DNA of 64,000 bases from Myxococcales bacterium UBA5297. GTDB lineage: Bacteria; Myxococcota; Myxococcia; Myxococcales; UBA5297. Under the pieces are notes generated by a model. The model searched no databases. It was not told where the DNA came from and was given only the letters and a program-made list of their open reading frames with translations. The stretch is taken from positions 2,564 to 66,563 of the forward strand of contig DHSB01000095.1 in the NCBI GenBank assembly GCA_002408385.1, read 5' to 3'. Made by a program: the position numbers and the translations under genes. Of the stretch, positions 49,532 through 58,999 are shown one piece after another (position 1 is the first letter of the stretch; the number at the start of each line of letters is the position of its first letter).

Positions 49532-51562
49532 TCATCCCTTCGGCCGCGCCAGTCCCAGAGAGCCGGTCAGGGCCATCAGGAACATTACCGGCGTCGAGGA
49601 ACACGAGCAGCCTGCCCCCGTGACGTTCCACTCTTCGAGGCGAGGAGGCTCCGCGTCCTGCTCGGGTTGAGCGGCGTCTGAGCCTTCGTGGCCTCCATCC
49701 GCCTGCTCGGTCCCGGAGTCGGTCGGGCCCGTCCCCGAATCGACCAGGCCGGTCCCCGCATCGGTCTCGGGGGGAGTGAAGACGCATTCGAGGCTCTGAG
49801 AATCGATCTCGTCGCCGTACTGGTCGACGACCCGGAAACCGATGCTGTTGTCGCCTCTCTTCAAGCCGGGGGTGACGTCTGCGGAGGTGCCGGCGGCGGG
49901 CACGTCAATCGTCCACTCGCTGTTCACCGAGACGATGATGCGCTCGATCTCCTCGACGACCAGGTTGTTCTCCCACCTCAACAGCACGGCTTGCCCAGCC
50001 TCCTCGATGCGCAGGTTTCCGCACGATCCCGAGGGAAGCTTATTGAGCAGGTGGGCATCGACCTCGCGGCTGCTCCCGTCCTTGAGCGCGACGCGGATCG
50101 ACAGATCGTAGGTGTCGCCCGGAACCAGCGTGCCGAAGAGCGCCTCGGTCATCCCTGCGCTCGGGGCGAAGGAGGCATAGGTGGCGCCGCTGTTCGAATC
50201 GACCACCGCGATGGTCCGGACCCGATCATGGCCGTGGTCGGTGAAGAGCAGCCTGCCGTAGGTCAAATCCGGCGGGTTGACGCTCACCAAAAACGAATTC
50301 GCGTAGACGTCCTTGTCGAAATCATCGACCGGTGCGGTGCGGCGCGCGGGGATCGTATAGCTGTCGCGAATCGTCCCGTTCGCCTCGAACATCTTTCCGC
50401 TGATAGCCGTGTCGCTGATGGTGATGACCGAGGCCGAGCTGGTGGTGGTGAGGCCGTAGACCGCAGCGCCGTAGGTGCCGAGGTCGGTCGTGGCATCCAC
50501 TCCCCGGTCGCCGATTTGATTCGCGGTGATGTAGACGGTGCCTCGACCGGTGGTCGCCACCGCGCCGCCGCGAATCTGCTTGGTTCTCACATAGACGTGG
50601 CTGTGGCCGGACAGCACCAGGTCGGCGCCGAGCTCCTCGAGGAGCTGGCCGTAGTTCGGATAGGTGGTCGTGCTCTTCCTGACGGCGCCGCCGGTGCTTC
50701 CATTGAAGAAGGCTCGGTGGGAGAAGGCGATGATGTATTGGGCGGGGTTGTTCTCGATTACGTTTCTTATCCAGGTCTTCTGCGCGTTGACCTGAGTCGT
50801 CGAGGTGGCCTCCGAGCTGATGGAGATGAAGAGCGCGTTGTTGTACTTGAACCAGTAGCTTGTATTGACGACTCCGGTCGCGCCGTTGGCCGGGTACCGC
50901 AGCACCGAATTGAAGAACCGGTCGTCGATGGTGACCGCCGAGGTGTTGTAGAAGTCGTGGTTGCCCGGCGTCCCCGCGAAGACGTACGCGGGGGCGAACG
51001 ACGTGTCGGCGAACTCCTGCCAGTGCGAATAGTTCGCCCCGTGGGCGGTGATGTCCCCGGTCTCGAGGATGAAGGAGAGACCGCTCTGAAGCTGTTCGGC
51101 CCGCGCGACGAGCGCTTGTGCTTTGTCCATCCGGCTCGGAATCGGCGGGTAGGCGTGGGTGTCGCTCAAGAAGATGAAGCTGAACTCACCTCGGCCTTCG
51201 GCGGTCTTGAACGCGTGGGTGGTCGAATCGCCGCTAATCCGGAAGAGGTACTCGCTGCCTGTGTCGAGCCGGTCGAGCAGGGTGTAGCTGCGGTAGAAGC
51301 TGTTCGAGTCGAAGGTCGTCGAGTCGTAGGTTTGTGAGACTGCGCTCGCGGGCACGACGGTGGCGTGGGCAAACCCCGGGTCGCTCTTCTTCGTGTACTC
51401 GAGCCGAGTATCGGCAGCACCGGCGTGCCAACTGATTTGGATTTGCTCGCTCGCGTTCGCTCCCGGCGTCGCGAAGACCACCTTTGCGGCTGTCGTCGCC
51501 CTGGGGAGAACCAGCAGGAGGGCGGAGGCGAAAACCGAGGGCAACAGGAAGCGCTGTTTCAT
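49532..51562 (-). CDS. secreted metallophosphoesterase with a MYXO-CTERM-like tail
   Basis: 676 residues from ATG 51562, with a signal peptide (about 1-25). An N-terminal fibronectin-III-like domain as in purple acid phosphatases (about 28-120) is followed by the calcineurin-like catalytic domain: FLSDTHAYP, ETGDITAHG, GTPGNHDFY, AFSHRAFFNG and VLSGHSHVYV supply the metal ligands. A beta-rich C-terminal part leads to an Asp/Gly/Thr linker (DSGTGPTDSGTEQADGG). The final tail is GCSCSS, a hydrophobic helix and a basic end (LARPKG), matching the MYXO-CTERM sorting signal. It is expected to be held at or passed across the outer membrane. Confidence 0.85.
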   Translation of the reverse strand: MKQRFLLPSVFASALLLVLPRATTAAKVVFATPGANASEQIQISWHAGAADTRLEYTKKSDPGFAHATVVPASAVSQTYDSTTFDSNSFYRSYTLLDRLDTGSEYLFRISGDSTTHAFKTAEGRGEFSFIFLSDTHAYPPIPSRMDKAQALVARAEQLQSGLSFILETGDITAHGANYSHWQEFADTSFAPAYVFAGTPGNHDFYNTSAVTIDDRFFNSVLRYPANGATGVVNTSYWFKYNNALFISISSEATSTTQVNAQKTWIRNVIENNPAQYIIAFSHRAFFNGSTGGAVRKSTTTYPNYGQLLEELGADLVLSGHSHVYVRTKQIRGGAVATTGRGTVYITANQIGDRGVDATTDLGTYGAAVYGLTTTSSASVITISDTAISGKMFEANGTIRDSYTIPARRTAPVDDFDKDVYANSFLVSVNPPDLTYGRLLFTDHGHDRVRTIAVVDSNSGATYASFAPSAGMTEALFGTLVPGDTYDLSIRVALKDGSSREVDAHLLNKLPSGSCGNLRIEEAGQAVLLRWENNLVVEEIERIIVSVNSEWTIDVPAAGTSADVTPGLKRGDNSIGFRVVDQYGDEIDSQSLECVFTPPETDAGTGLVDSGTGPTDSGTEQADGGHEGSDAAQPEQDAEPPRLEEWNVTGAGCSCSSTPVMFLMALTGSLGLARPKG

Positions 51563-51974
51563 GAGGGGACTCCGTAGGAGCCGGCGTTTGGCTCGACCTT
51601 CCCGCCCCTTGCGCCCCAGCGCGAACCGGCCGCCGACGTGCCTTCGGGGCATCTTTGCCGAGTCGAGGGAGGATGCCAAGCTGTGCGGCCGACAGCGCTT
51701 GGAGGCGTTCGCCTGGGAATCCAGAACTTTTGACCCTGCTCACCCTGGTGACGAAACACCCGATGCCCCTGTCGGCGGCACGGCTGCTGGAACGCCGGGC
51801 GAAGCGCGGTACCAGCGGACGGAACGCCGCGACCACGTTTCATCGATTCTTGCGCCCTGCTGCCGCCGGTCGCTGGGAAGGTCAGGAGTTCTACAGCCGT
51901 GGATCTCGCACGGGCTCGCCTCGGCGCAACGGCTGCCATGCGCTCAAGAGGTGCCCGGAAATCTTCTTGAGCTT

Positions 51975-52072
51975 GGCCCGCCTCCTCCGGTCACCTCGAG
52001 CGAAGTCGAAGGGGCCCTTCGACTCCGCTCCCGCCGCTCAACGGCGTCGGGAGCTACGCTCACGGTGAGCGG
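51975..52072. repeat. dispersed repeat family A, double copy
   Basis: CCTCCGGTCACCTCGAGCGA ... then CCCTTCGACTCCGCTCCCGC through GTCGGGAGCTACGCTCACGGTGAGCGG. An inverse short form and a direct long form lie next to each other. The 51563-52154 gap otherwise shows nothing I can support. Confidence 0.7.
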
Positions 52073-52154
52073 CAACTGGTTCGAGTCGAAGAGAGATTTC
52101 TCGACGCCTCTTCAGGCAGCCGGCAGGTGACCTTTCCCCGCGTCGGGCGACCGC

Positions 52155-53402
52155 TCATCGCTTCGCGAGCGCCTCGAGCCTCTCGACTGCCACCCCGGTC
52201 CCGTCCTCGCGAGACACCCGGGACGCCAGCTCCGCCGCGCGCTGGCGCAGCGCCTCAGACCCGAGCGCTTGGCGAATCTGCGAACCGAGCGTCTGCGGCG
52301 TCGCTTTCCAGAATGACATCGGCCGCGTCGCCGTCCCCGCCCGATGGAGAAGCCTTCCCCAGAGCTTCTGCTCGAAGATGAAGGGGAGGACGACCGCGGG
52401 GAGCCCGGCGCGCAGGGCCGCATGCGTCGTCCCCGCGCCGCCGTGAATCACCATCGCCGAGCACCTCGGGGCGAGGTGCCGATGCGGCGCCCAGTGGACG
52501 AAGAACGTGTCGCCCTCCCTCCCGCTCTCTTGCGCGCTGCGCATCTGCACGACGGCCCGCACCTTGGCCTGCTTGATGGCGCCGAGGACAAGCTCCCTGG
52601 AACGTTCTGGGGCGAGGTGGGCCATGGTGCCAAACGAGAAGAGCACCGGCTTCTCCCCGTCTTCGAGGAATCGAGCGAGCGCGGGCTCGGGCTCCCACGG
52701 TTGCTCCTCGCCAGGAAGGACGAAGTCACCGCAGACGACGTTGAGCCCGCCCCAGTCCGCGGGCGCCGGGAAGAGGGTCGGGCTCGCACCTATCAAGTTG
52801 AGCCGGTCGGAGAGCAGGACGTCGGTGAGGGCGCGGCGCACCTTGGGCAGCCCTTTCGAGGCGAAGAACTGCTTGGTCGCCGAACCGAAGCCAAGATCGA
52901 TCACCCTCGAAAACAGCTCCCAGGCGACCGGGTTGAGCCACTTCCACGCCGGAAACCCGATCGGCGGGACCGTGCGAGAGGGGACCATGCCCGGGTAGTA
53001 GTGGACGCACACGAACGGCACGCCCGTCGCCAGGCAAGCCGCCTTCAGGTACCAGGACGAGAAGAGGCCGACGACGACCTCGCTCTGTGCGCACAGCTCG
53101 TGGGCCGCCGCGTACATCGCCTCGAGCTGCGGGAAGAACGCCAAGTCCAGCAGGGCGCGGGAGACTTTGGACGGATCCGCGCTTTGGGACGCCTTACAGA
53201 TTTCCTGGAGGGAGTGCTCGGTCAGCTCCGGGACAAGGCGCATGGGGACTTGAAGCGCGCTGCAGGTCGCGCCCCAGTCGATCTCGTCGACGGGGCTGAG
53301 CAGCAGCGAGGGCTCATGTCCCGCCCGACGCAGCCTGCCGGCGAGCGCGACGAGCGGTCGCAGATCGCCCTCCGACCCCCAGCCAGCGATACCGATTCGC
53401 AT
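52155..53402 (-). CDS. glycosyltransferase family 1 (UGT/MGT type)
   Basis: 415 residues from ATG 53402 (AAGGAAAAGAG ahead). N-terminal Rossmann motif MRIGIAGWGSEGDLRPLVAL and C-terminal nucleotide-sugar site WAPHRHLAPRCSAMVIHGGA then GTTHAALRAGLPAVVLPF fit macrolide/sterol-type glycosyltransferases (GT1), which move a sugar from a nucleotide donor to small hydrophobic acceptors. Length fits. The acceptor is unknown, and no biosynthetic cluster lies next to it. Confidence 0.85.
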   Translation of the reverse strand: MRIGIAGWGSEGDLRPLVALAGRLRRAGHEPSLLLSPVDEIDWGATCSALQVPMRLVPELTEHSLQEICKASQSADPSKVSRALLDLAFFPQLEAMYAAAHELCAQSEVVVGLFSSWYLKAACLATGVPFVCVHYYPGMVPSRTVPPIGFPAWKWLNPVAWELFSRVIDLGFGSATKQFFASKGLPKVRRALTDVLLSDRLNLIGASPTLFPAPADWGGLNVVCGDFVLPGEEQPWEPEPALARFLEDGEKPVLFSFGTMAHLAPERSRELVLGAIKQAKVRAVVQMRSAQESGREGDTFFVHWAPHRHLAPRCSAMVIHGGAGTTHAALRAGLPAVVLPFIFEQKLWGRLLHRAGTATRPMSFWKATPQTLGSQIRQALGSEALRQRAAELASRVSREDGTGVAVERLEALAKR

Positions 53403-53534
53403 CTCTTTTCCTTTTCCTCGGGGCCAAGTAGCAGATCGCGCGGTGGGTCCTCGGTTCGGGGCCCGCGCTCGGATGCGCAATGTGATTGCGACCGAAGCAC
53501 TGAAAATTACAACGCCAAACGCCCGACAGTCGGC

Positions 53535-53562
53535 TTGAAACTCCTCGGGGTTGAACTATAGT
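53535..53562 (+). promoter_or_regulatory. promoter of the glycine cleavage operon
   Basis: -35 TTGAAA (53535-53540), 16-base spacer, -10 TATAGT (53557-53562). GGAGGT at 53574 precedes ATG 53586. The leader is only about 15-20 bases, too short for a glycine riboswitch. Confidence 0.7.
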
Positions 53563-53585
53563 CCGCCCCTTCCGGAGGTCATTCC

Positions 53586-54674
53586 ATGGCACGCCGCACC
53601 CCGCTGTACGAAGCGCATCTGCAGGCCGGTGGGAAGATCGTCGAGTTCGCAGGCTGGGAGCTCCCGGTCCAATACAAGGGAATCATCGAGGAGCACACCG
53701 CGGTGCGCACCGCGGTCGGCCTCTTCGACGTCTCGCACATGGGCGAGGTCTTCGTGACCGGGCCCAAGGCGCTCGAGGCGACCCAGCAGCTCCTCACCAA
53801 CGACCTCGCCAAGTGCAAGGACGGCCAGGCGCTCTACGCGGGCCTGCTCAACGACAAGGGTGGCTTCGTCGACGACGTCCTCTGCTACCGCTACAACGAG
53901 CAGAAGTTCCTCCTCGTGGTCAACGCCGCCAACGCCGCCAAGGACGTCGCCTGGATCAAGGCCCACAGCTTCGGCGCGCAGATCGACGACCGCAGCGACG
54001 AGTACGCGCAGATCGCCGTGCAGGGGCCCAAGTCGCGCGAGCTCGTCCAGCGGCTGACGAAGGTCGACCTCTCGCCCCTCGGCTACTACCGCTTCACCGA
54101 GGGCGAGGTCGCCGGCGGGCAGTGCATCATCGCGCGCACCGGCTACACGGGCGAGCTCGGCTTCGAGCTCTACACCTCCAGCGGCAACGCGATGAAGCTG
54201 TGGGGCGCGCTGCTCGAGGCCGGCAAGGACTTGGGCGTGATGCCCGCGGCCCTCGGCGCGCGCGACTCGCTGCGCCTGGAGATGAAGTTCGCCCTTTACG
54301 GCAACGACATCGACGACGAGCACACCCCGCTCGAGGCCGACCTCGGCTGGATCGTCAAGCTCAACAAGGGCGAGTTCATCGGCCGCCAGGTCCTGGTCGA
54401 TCAGAAGGAGAAGGGGCTGGGCCGCAAGCTCGTCGGGTTCACCATGACCGACAAGGGAATCCCGCGGCACGGCTACCCCATCCTCAAGGACGGCAAGCAG
54501 GTCGGCGTCGTGACCAGTGGCACGCAGTCGCCCACGCTCAAGAAGCCGATAGGCATGGGCTACGTGCCCCTCGAGCTCTCGGCCATCGACTCGACCTTCG
54601 ACGTCGAGATCCGCGGCCGGCCGGCGGCCGCCGTCGTGGTCAAGACGCCGTTCGTCGAGACTTCCAACAGGTAA
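53586..54674 (+). CDS. gcvT: glycine cleavage system aminomethyltransferase (T protein)
   Basis: 362 residues. It takes the aminomethyl group from lipoyl-GcvH to make methylene-THF and ammonia. Motifs: TPLYEAHLQAGGKIVEFAGW, VQYKGIIEEHTAVRTAVGLF, DVSHMGEVFVTG, and the C-terminal barrel with DSLRLEMKFALYGNDID (the catalytic/folate aspartate region) and GYPILKDGKQVGVVTSGTQS. Length and motifs fit GcvT. First gene of the gcv operon. Confidence 0.95.
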   Translation: MARRTPLYEAHLQAGGKIVEFAGWELPVQYKGIIEEHTAVRTAVGLFDVSHMGEVFVTGPKALEATQQLLTNDLAKCKDGQALYAGLLNDKGGFVDDVLCYRYNEQKFLLVVNAANAAKDVAWIKAHSFGAQIDDRSDEYAQIAVQGPKSRELVQRLTKVDLSPLGYYRFTEGEVAGGQCIIARTGYTGELGFELYTSSGNAMKLWGALLEAGKDLGVMPAALGARDSLRLEMKFALYGNDIDDEHTPLEADLGWIVKLNKGEFIGRQVLVDQKEKGLGRKLVGFTMTDKGIPRHGYPILKDGKQVGVVTSGTQSPTLKKPIGMGYVPLELSAIDSTFDVEIRGRPAAAVVVKTPFVETSNR

Positions 54675-54736
54675 CCCCACGGGCCCACGGGCCCGGCTCA
54701 CCACTACTTTCTTCAGCACACTTTCCGGGAGGTCGC

Positions 54737-55129
54737 ATGGCCAGCGTTCCGACGAGCCTCAAGTACACGAAGGACCACGAGTGGGTGAAGGTCGAGGGCA
54801 ACATCGCGACCATCGGCGTGACCGCCTTTGCCGCCGAGCAGCTCGGCGACGTCGTCTACGTCGAGCTGCCCAAGGTCGGCGCCCAGGCCAAGGCCGGGGC
54901 GACGATGGGCGTCGTCGAGAGCACCAAGGCGGTCTCCGACGTCTTCTTCCCGGTCAGCGGCACGATCAAGGAGGCCAACGAGCCGCTCGCCGACGCGCCC
55001 GAGACCATCAACCAGGACCCGTACGAGAAGGGCTGGTTCATCAAGGTCGAGATGTCCGACGCCTCCGAGCTCGAGAAGCTGTGGGACGCCCCGAAGTACG
55101 AAGAGCACGTGAAGGCCTCGGCGCACTGA
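54737..55129 (+). CDS. gcvH: glycine cleavage system H protein
   Basis: 130 residues from ATG 54737 (GGGAGGT ahead). The lipoyl-carrier K64 lies in GVVESTKAVSDVFFPVSG, the hallmark. HEWVKVEGNIATIGVTAFAA and the C-terminal EKLWDAPKYEEHVKA are typical. It lies 62 bases after gcvT. Confidence 0.95.
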   Translation: MASVPTSLKYTKDHEWVKVEGNIATIGVTAFAAEQLGDVVYVELPKVGAQAKAGATMGVVESTKAVSDVFFPVSGTIKEANEPLADAPETINQDPYEKGWFIKVEMSDASELEKLWDAPKYEEHVKASAH

Positions 55130-55247
55130 AGTCAAAGCGCTCGCTTCCGTGTCTCCAAGGCCCGCCCCGCTGCTTTCCGGGGGCGGACCGGCACGCACCT
55201 GCTTCCTCCTCGATTGACCTGGTTGAGGAAGGCCCGAGGCTTCTCTC

Positions 55248-56564
55248 ATGCGCTATCACCCGCACAGTCCCGAAGACATCCAGGCGATGCTCGCGGCGAT
55301 TGGGGCGCCGTCCGTCGACGCCCTCTTCGACTCCATCCCTCACGAGCTGCAGCTCGACCGGCCTCTCGACGTGCCAGCGGCGCTCGACGAGCGCGCCCTT
55401 CTCGTTCACCTCGAGCAGCTCGCCGCCCGCAACGCCTGCACGCCGCCGTTCCTGGGCGCCGGGGCCTATCCGCACCACGTCCCTTCGGCGGTCGATCAGC
55501 TCCTGATGCGCAGCGAGCTCTACACCGCCTATACGCCCTACCAACCCGAGATCAGCCAGGGCACGCTGCAGGCGATCTTCGAATACCAGACCTACGTCTG
55601 CCTCCTGACCGGCCTCGAGGTGGCCAACGCCTCGATGTACGACGGCGCGACGGCCGCCGCCGAGGCGGCCCTGATGGCCGCCCGCCTCAGGCCCGACCGC
55701 AAGGCGATCGCCGTCTCCCGGGCGCTCCATCCGGCCTACCGGGCGGTGATCCGCACCTATCTCGAGCCGACCGGGCTCGAGGTGCGCGAGATCGCCTTCG
55801 GCAAGGACGGGCGCACCGATCTCGACGCGGCGCGAAAGGCTGCCGAGGGCGCGGCAGGCTTGATCGTCGGCTACCCCAACTACTTCGGCGTCGTCGAACC
55901 GCTCCGAGAGCTCTCGCAGGTCGCTCACGACGCCGGGGCGCTGTCGATCGCGGCGACCTCCGAGGCGCTCGCCTTCGGCCTGCTCGCTTCGCCCGGGGCG
56001 CTGGGCGCCGACCTCGCCGTCGGCTCGCTGCAGAGCTTTGGCAACCCGCTCAACTTCGGGGGCCCGGGCCTCGGCTTCTTCGCCGCCCGAGAGAGCACGC
56101 TGCGCCAGATGCCCGGGCGCCTGGTCGGCGAGACGACCGACCGCAAGGGCCGCCGCGGCTTTGTCCTCACGCTGGCGACGCGCGAGCAACACATCAAGCG
56201 CGAGCGGGCGACCTCGAACATCTGCAGCAACCACGGCCTCGACGCCCTGGCCGCGACCATCCACCTGTCGCTGCTCGGCAAGAGCGGCCTGCACCGCCTC
56301 GCGCGCCTCAACTACCAGCGCGCCCGCTACGCCCGCGAGCAGCTCGCCGCGGCGGGGATAACGGCGCTGTTGAGCGGGCCGGTCTTTAACGAGTTCACCG
56401 TCGCGGGCGACCCCGCGACGCTGCAGGGCAAGATGAGCGCCGCCGGCATCGACGGCGGCTACCCGCTCGGCCGCGACTACCCGGAGCTGACCGGGCTCTT
56501 GCTGTGCGTGACCGAGCTTCACGACAAGACCTCAATCGACCGCCTCGTCGCGGCCGTACGCTAG
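55248..56564 (+). CDS. gcvPA: glycine dehydrogenase (decarboxylating) subunit 1
   Basis: 438 residues. The N-terminal subunit of the split P protein: starts [20 protein letters not shown], then [40 protein letters not shown] and [20 protein letters not shown]. It lacks the PLP lysine, which lies in GcvPB. Together they decarboxylate glycine and load GcvH. 118 bases separate it from gcvH. Confidence 0.95.
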   Translation: MRYHPHSPEDIQAMLAAIGAPSVDALFDSIPHELQLDRPLDVPAALDERALLVHLEQLAARNACTPPFLGAGAYPHHVPSAVDQLLMRSELYTAYTPYQPEISQGTLQAIFEYQTYVCLLTGLEVANASMYDGATAAAEAALMAARLRPDRKAIAVSRALHPAYRAVIRTYLEPTGLEVREIAFGKDGRTDLDAARKAAEGAAGLIVGYPNYFGVVEPLRELSQVAHDAGALSIAATSEALAFGLLASPGALGADLAVGSLQSFGNPLNFGGPGLGFFAARESTLRQMPGRLVGETTDRKGRRGFVLTLATREQHIKRERATSNICSNHGLDALAATIHLSLLGKSGLHRLARLNYQRARYAREQLAAAGITALLSGPVFNEFTVAGDPATLQGKMSAAGIDGGYPLGRDYPELTGLLLCVTELHDKTSIDRLVAAVR

Positions 56565-56573
56565 GGAGGGCAC

Positions 56574-57119
56574 ATGGCAGCCAAGAAGACCACCGGCAAG
56601 AAGCCGGCCGCGAAGAAGGCGGCCACCAAGAAGACCGCCGCGAAGAAGCCGGCCGCGAAGAAGGCTTCCGCCAAGAAGGCCGCGGGCGCGCAAGCCAAGG
56701 CCAAAGCCGAGCAGCCCGAGCTGAAGGGTGCGGCCCGCCGCGCCGCCGAGTTCCTCGGAATGGACCCGAACGAGGTCGCGGTGACCGCGGAGAAGATCCG
56801 CGAGCAGAGCAAGGTCGCTCGCAAGCGCATCCTCGAGGAGATGGCGCGCCTCAACAAGAACACCGACAAGGTGACCGCCCGCCTGGACGCCGGGATCAAG
56901 GACGGCATGAAGAAGGTCGAGCGGGCCGCCGACGAGATGGCCAAGGGCCTGGGCATCGAGCCCGAGGATCTCGCCAAGAAGGTCGAGGCCGGCTTCGATC
57001 GCGCCAGCAAGGAGGCGTTGCGCATGGCCGACGAGGCCAGCGTGGAGATGAAGAAGATGTACGAGCAGGCGCGCGTGCGGCTCAAGGAGATCCTCGAGAA
57101 GCAGCGCAACAAGCCCTGA
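56574..57119 (+). CDS. histone H1-like/helical protein inside the gcv operon
   Basis: 181 residues, starting 9 bases after gcvPA (GGGAGG ahead). The first about 45 residues are a lysine/alanine tail of TGKKPAAKKAATKKTAAKKP type, as in H1 C-terminal tails and myxobacterial DNA-binding proteins. The rest (about 50-180) is one long amphipathic helical region, rich in charged residues (KIREQSKVARKRILEEMARL, KKVERAADEMAKGLGIEPED), probably a coiled coil, with no membrane segment. The basic tail suggests nucleic-acid binding. Phasin-like proteins have similar organisation, so that alternative remains. It sits between the two P subunits in tight spacing, followed by a 205-base gap before gcvPB. Confidence 0.75.
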   Translation: MAAKKTTGKKPAAKKAATKKTAAKKPAAKKASAKKAAGAQAKAKAEQPELKGAARRAAEFLGMDPNEVAVTAEKIREQSKVARKRILEEMARLNKNTDKVTARLDAGIKDGMKKVERAADEMAKGLGIEPEDLAKKVEAGFDRASKEALRMADEASVEMKKMYEQARVRLKEILEKQRNKP

Positions 57120-57324
57120 ACCTTCTTGGACCCGAGACCGACGTGAGATGCGCCGGTCGTCCCGCGCGTGGAGGCGAGGTGCCGCTCGCCTTACACCGTC
57201 CCGAGCAGCGCTCGACTTTCCACGCGGGTTGACCGGAAGAAGCGAAACGGGCCCGGCTCCTGGCCGGTGCCTCGACGAACGGGACCGCCGGCAGCTCGCC
57301 GCGACCTCCCGGAGCGATCACCCA

Positions 57325-58824
57325 ATGAGCTTTCCAGAATCCTCGCGCGCGACCCAGGGGTTGGTTATCGACGAACAGCTCATCTTCGAGCGTCCCCCCG
57401 GGGCCTGCAGCGGCGCCTCGTTGCCGGAGGCCGGCGTTCCCGAGTCGGACCCGGCGGGCGAGATTCCCGAGGAGTACCTGCGCGGTGAGATAGAGGGGAT
57501 GCCGTGCCTCTACGAGCCGGAGGTCGTCCGTCACTTCGTGCGCCTCTCGCAGCTCAACTGGAGCCTGGACACCGGCTTCTATCCGCTCGGCTCCTGCACG
57601 ATGAAGTACAACCCGAAGAGCTCCGAGGCGGCCGCGCGGCTGCCGGGCTTCGCGCACGTCCACCCGCTGCTCGCCGAGGAGAAGACCCAAGGGGCCCTCG
57701 AGCTGATGTGGCGGCTCGAGCGCGCGCTCGCCGAGATAACCGGCTTTGAAGCGGTCACGCTGCAGCCGGCCGCCGGCGCCCACGGAGAGCTGACGGGGAT
57801 GCTGATCATCCGCGCCGCGCACGTGGCCAAGGGCAAGCCGCGCCACAAGGTCCTCGTTCCGGACAGCGCCCACGGCACCAACCCGGCGACGAGCGCCTTT
57901 GCAGGCTTCTCGGTCGTCGAGCTCAAGAGCGGGCCCCACGGCTACCTCGAGCCGGAGACCGTCGCCGCGGCGATGGACGAGGACGTCGCGGGCATCATGC
58001 TCACCAACCCGAACACGCTGGGGATCTTCGAGAGCAACATCGCGAAGATCGCAAAGATCGTCCACGCCAAGGGCGGCTACGTCTATGGCGACGGCGCCAA
58101 CCTGAACGCCCTGCTCGGCAGGGCCCGGCCCGGCGATCTGGGCGTGGACGTGATGCACATGAACCTGCACAAGACCTTCGCCACCCCGCACGGCGGCGGA
58201 GGCCCGGGCGCAGGCCCTGTGGGCGTGGTCAAGGAGCTCGAGCCGTTCCTGCCAGCGCCGGTCGTCATCAAGGATGGCGAGCGCTATCGCCTGCAGTTCG
58301 ACAGGCCGCAATCGATTGGCCGCATGCGCACCTTCTGGGGCAACTTCGGCGTCCTGGTTCGGGCCTGGGCGTACATCCGCGAGCTGGGGCCGCAGGGGCT
58401 CAAGGCCGTCTCCGACCTCGCCGTGCTCAACGCCAACTACGTGCGCGCCCTGCTCGAGGAGGCCTACCACCTGCCCTACGAGACGGCTTCGCTGCACGAG
58501 GTCGTGCTCTCCGACAAGAAGCAGAAGGAGCACGGCGTCACCACGATGGACATCGCCAAGCGGCTTATCGACCACGGCTTCCATCCACCGACGATCTACT
58601 TCCCGCTCATCGTCGGCGGCGCCCTGATGATCGAGCCGACCGAGACCGAGTCGAAGGCGAACGTCGAGGCCTTCGCGGCCGCGATGAAGTCGATCGCCCA
58701 GGAGGCCAAGGAGGCGCCCGAGGCCGTCAAGGCGGCGCCGACGCGCGCCTATCGTGAGCGGCTCGACGAGGTGAAGGCGGCGCGCAAGCCCGTCCTGCGG
58801 TGGAAGCCGCTAGGCGAGGTGTGA
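57325..58824 (+). CDS. gcvPB: glycine dehydrogenase (decarboxylating) subunit 2
   Basis: 499 residues from ATG 57325 (GGAG about 10 bases ahead). The PLP-binding K283 is in MHMNLHKTFATPHGGGGPGA, the family hallmark, preceded by VYGDGANLNALLG. FYPLGSCTMKYNPK and PDSAHGTNPATSAFAGFSVV are also typical. The N-terminal 35 residues and a C-terminal extension (AVKAAPTRAYRERLDEVKAA) are within normal variation. Completes the gcv operon; no lpd or lipoate gene is near. Confidence 0.95.
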   Translation: MSFPESSRATQGLVIDEQLIFERPPGACSGASLPEAGVPESDPAGEIPEEYLRGEIEGMPCLYEPEVVRHFVRLSQLNWSLDTGFYPLGSCTMKYNPKSSEAAARLPGFAHVHPLLAEEKTQGALELMWRLERALAEITGFEAVTLQPAAGAHGELTGMLIIRAAHVAKGKPRHKVLVPDSAHGTNPATSAFAGFSVVELKSGPHGYLEPETVAAAMDEDVAGIMLTNPNTLGIFESNIAKIAKIVHAKGGYVYGDGANLNALLGRARPGDLGVDVMHMNLHKTFATPHGGGGPGAGPVGVVKELEPFLPAPVVIKDGERYRLQFDRPQSIGRMRTFWGNFGVLVRAWAYIRELGPQGLKAVSDLAVLNANYVRALLEEAYHLPYETASLHEVVLSDKKQKEHGVTTMDIAKRLIDHGFHPPTIYFPLIVGGALMIEPTETESKANVEAFAAAMKSIAQEAKEAPEAVKAAPTRAYRERLDEVKAARKPVLRWKPLGEV

Positions 58825-58825
58825 A

Positions 58826-58999
58826 CTCTGAGTTCTGAGTTTTGAGTAGGGAGTCAATGGCCTGGGCTTCGGCCCAGGAAGGCTCGGAGCGGCAGCCTTC
58901 GTGCTGGCGTTCGCTGGAATCGCCACGCCGCAAAGGCGTATTCTCTTCGGACCGTCGCCTCCCAACTCCCAACTCCCAACTCATAACTCCCAACTCTCC
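58826..58999. repeat. inverted GAGTT / AACTC repeat region with a UUCG hairpin
   Basis: After gcvPB, CTCTGAGTTCTGAGTTTTGA (58826 onward) is a short-period GAGTT run. 58861-58878 is CCTGGGC-TTCG-GCCCAGG. Just before the next start codon, AACTCCCAACTCCCAACTCA (from about 58966) is the inverted counterpart. The two runs could pair into a long stem, and the hairpin could act as a weak terminator. Confidence 0.6.

Noticed and set aside
53403-53585. Glycine riboswitch upstream of gcvT
   Set aside because: The promoter lies only about 24 bases before the start codon, leaving no room for the aptamer.
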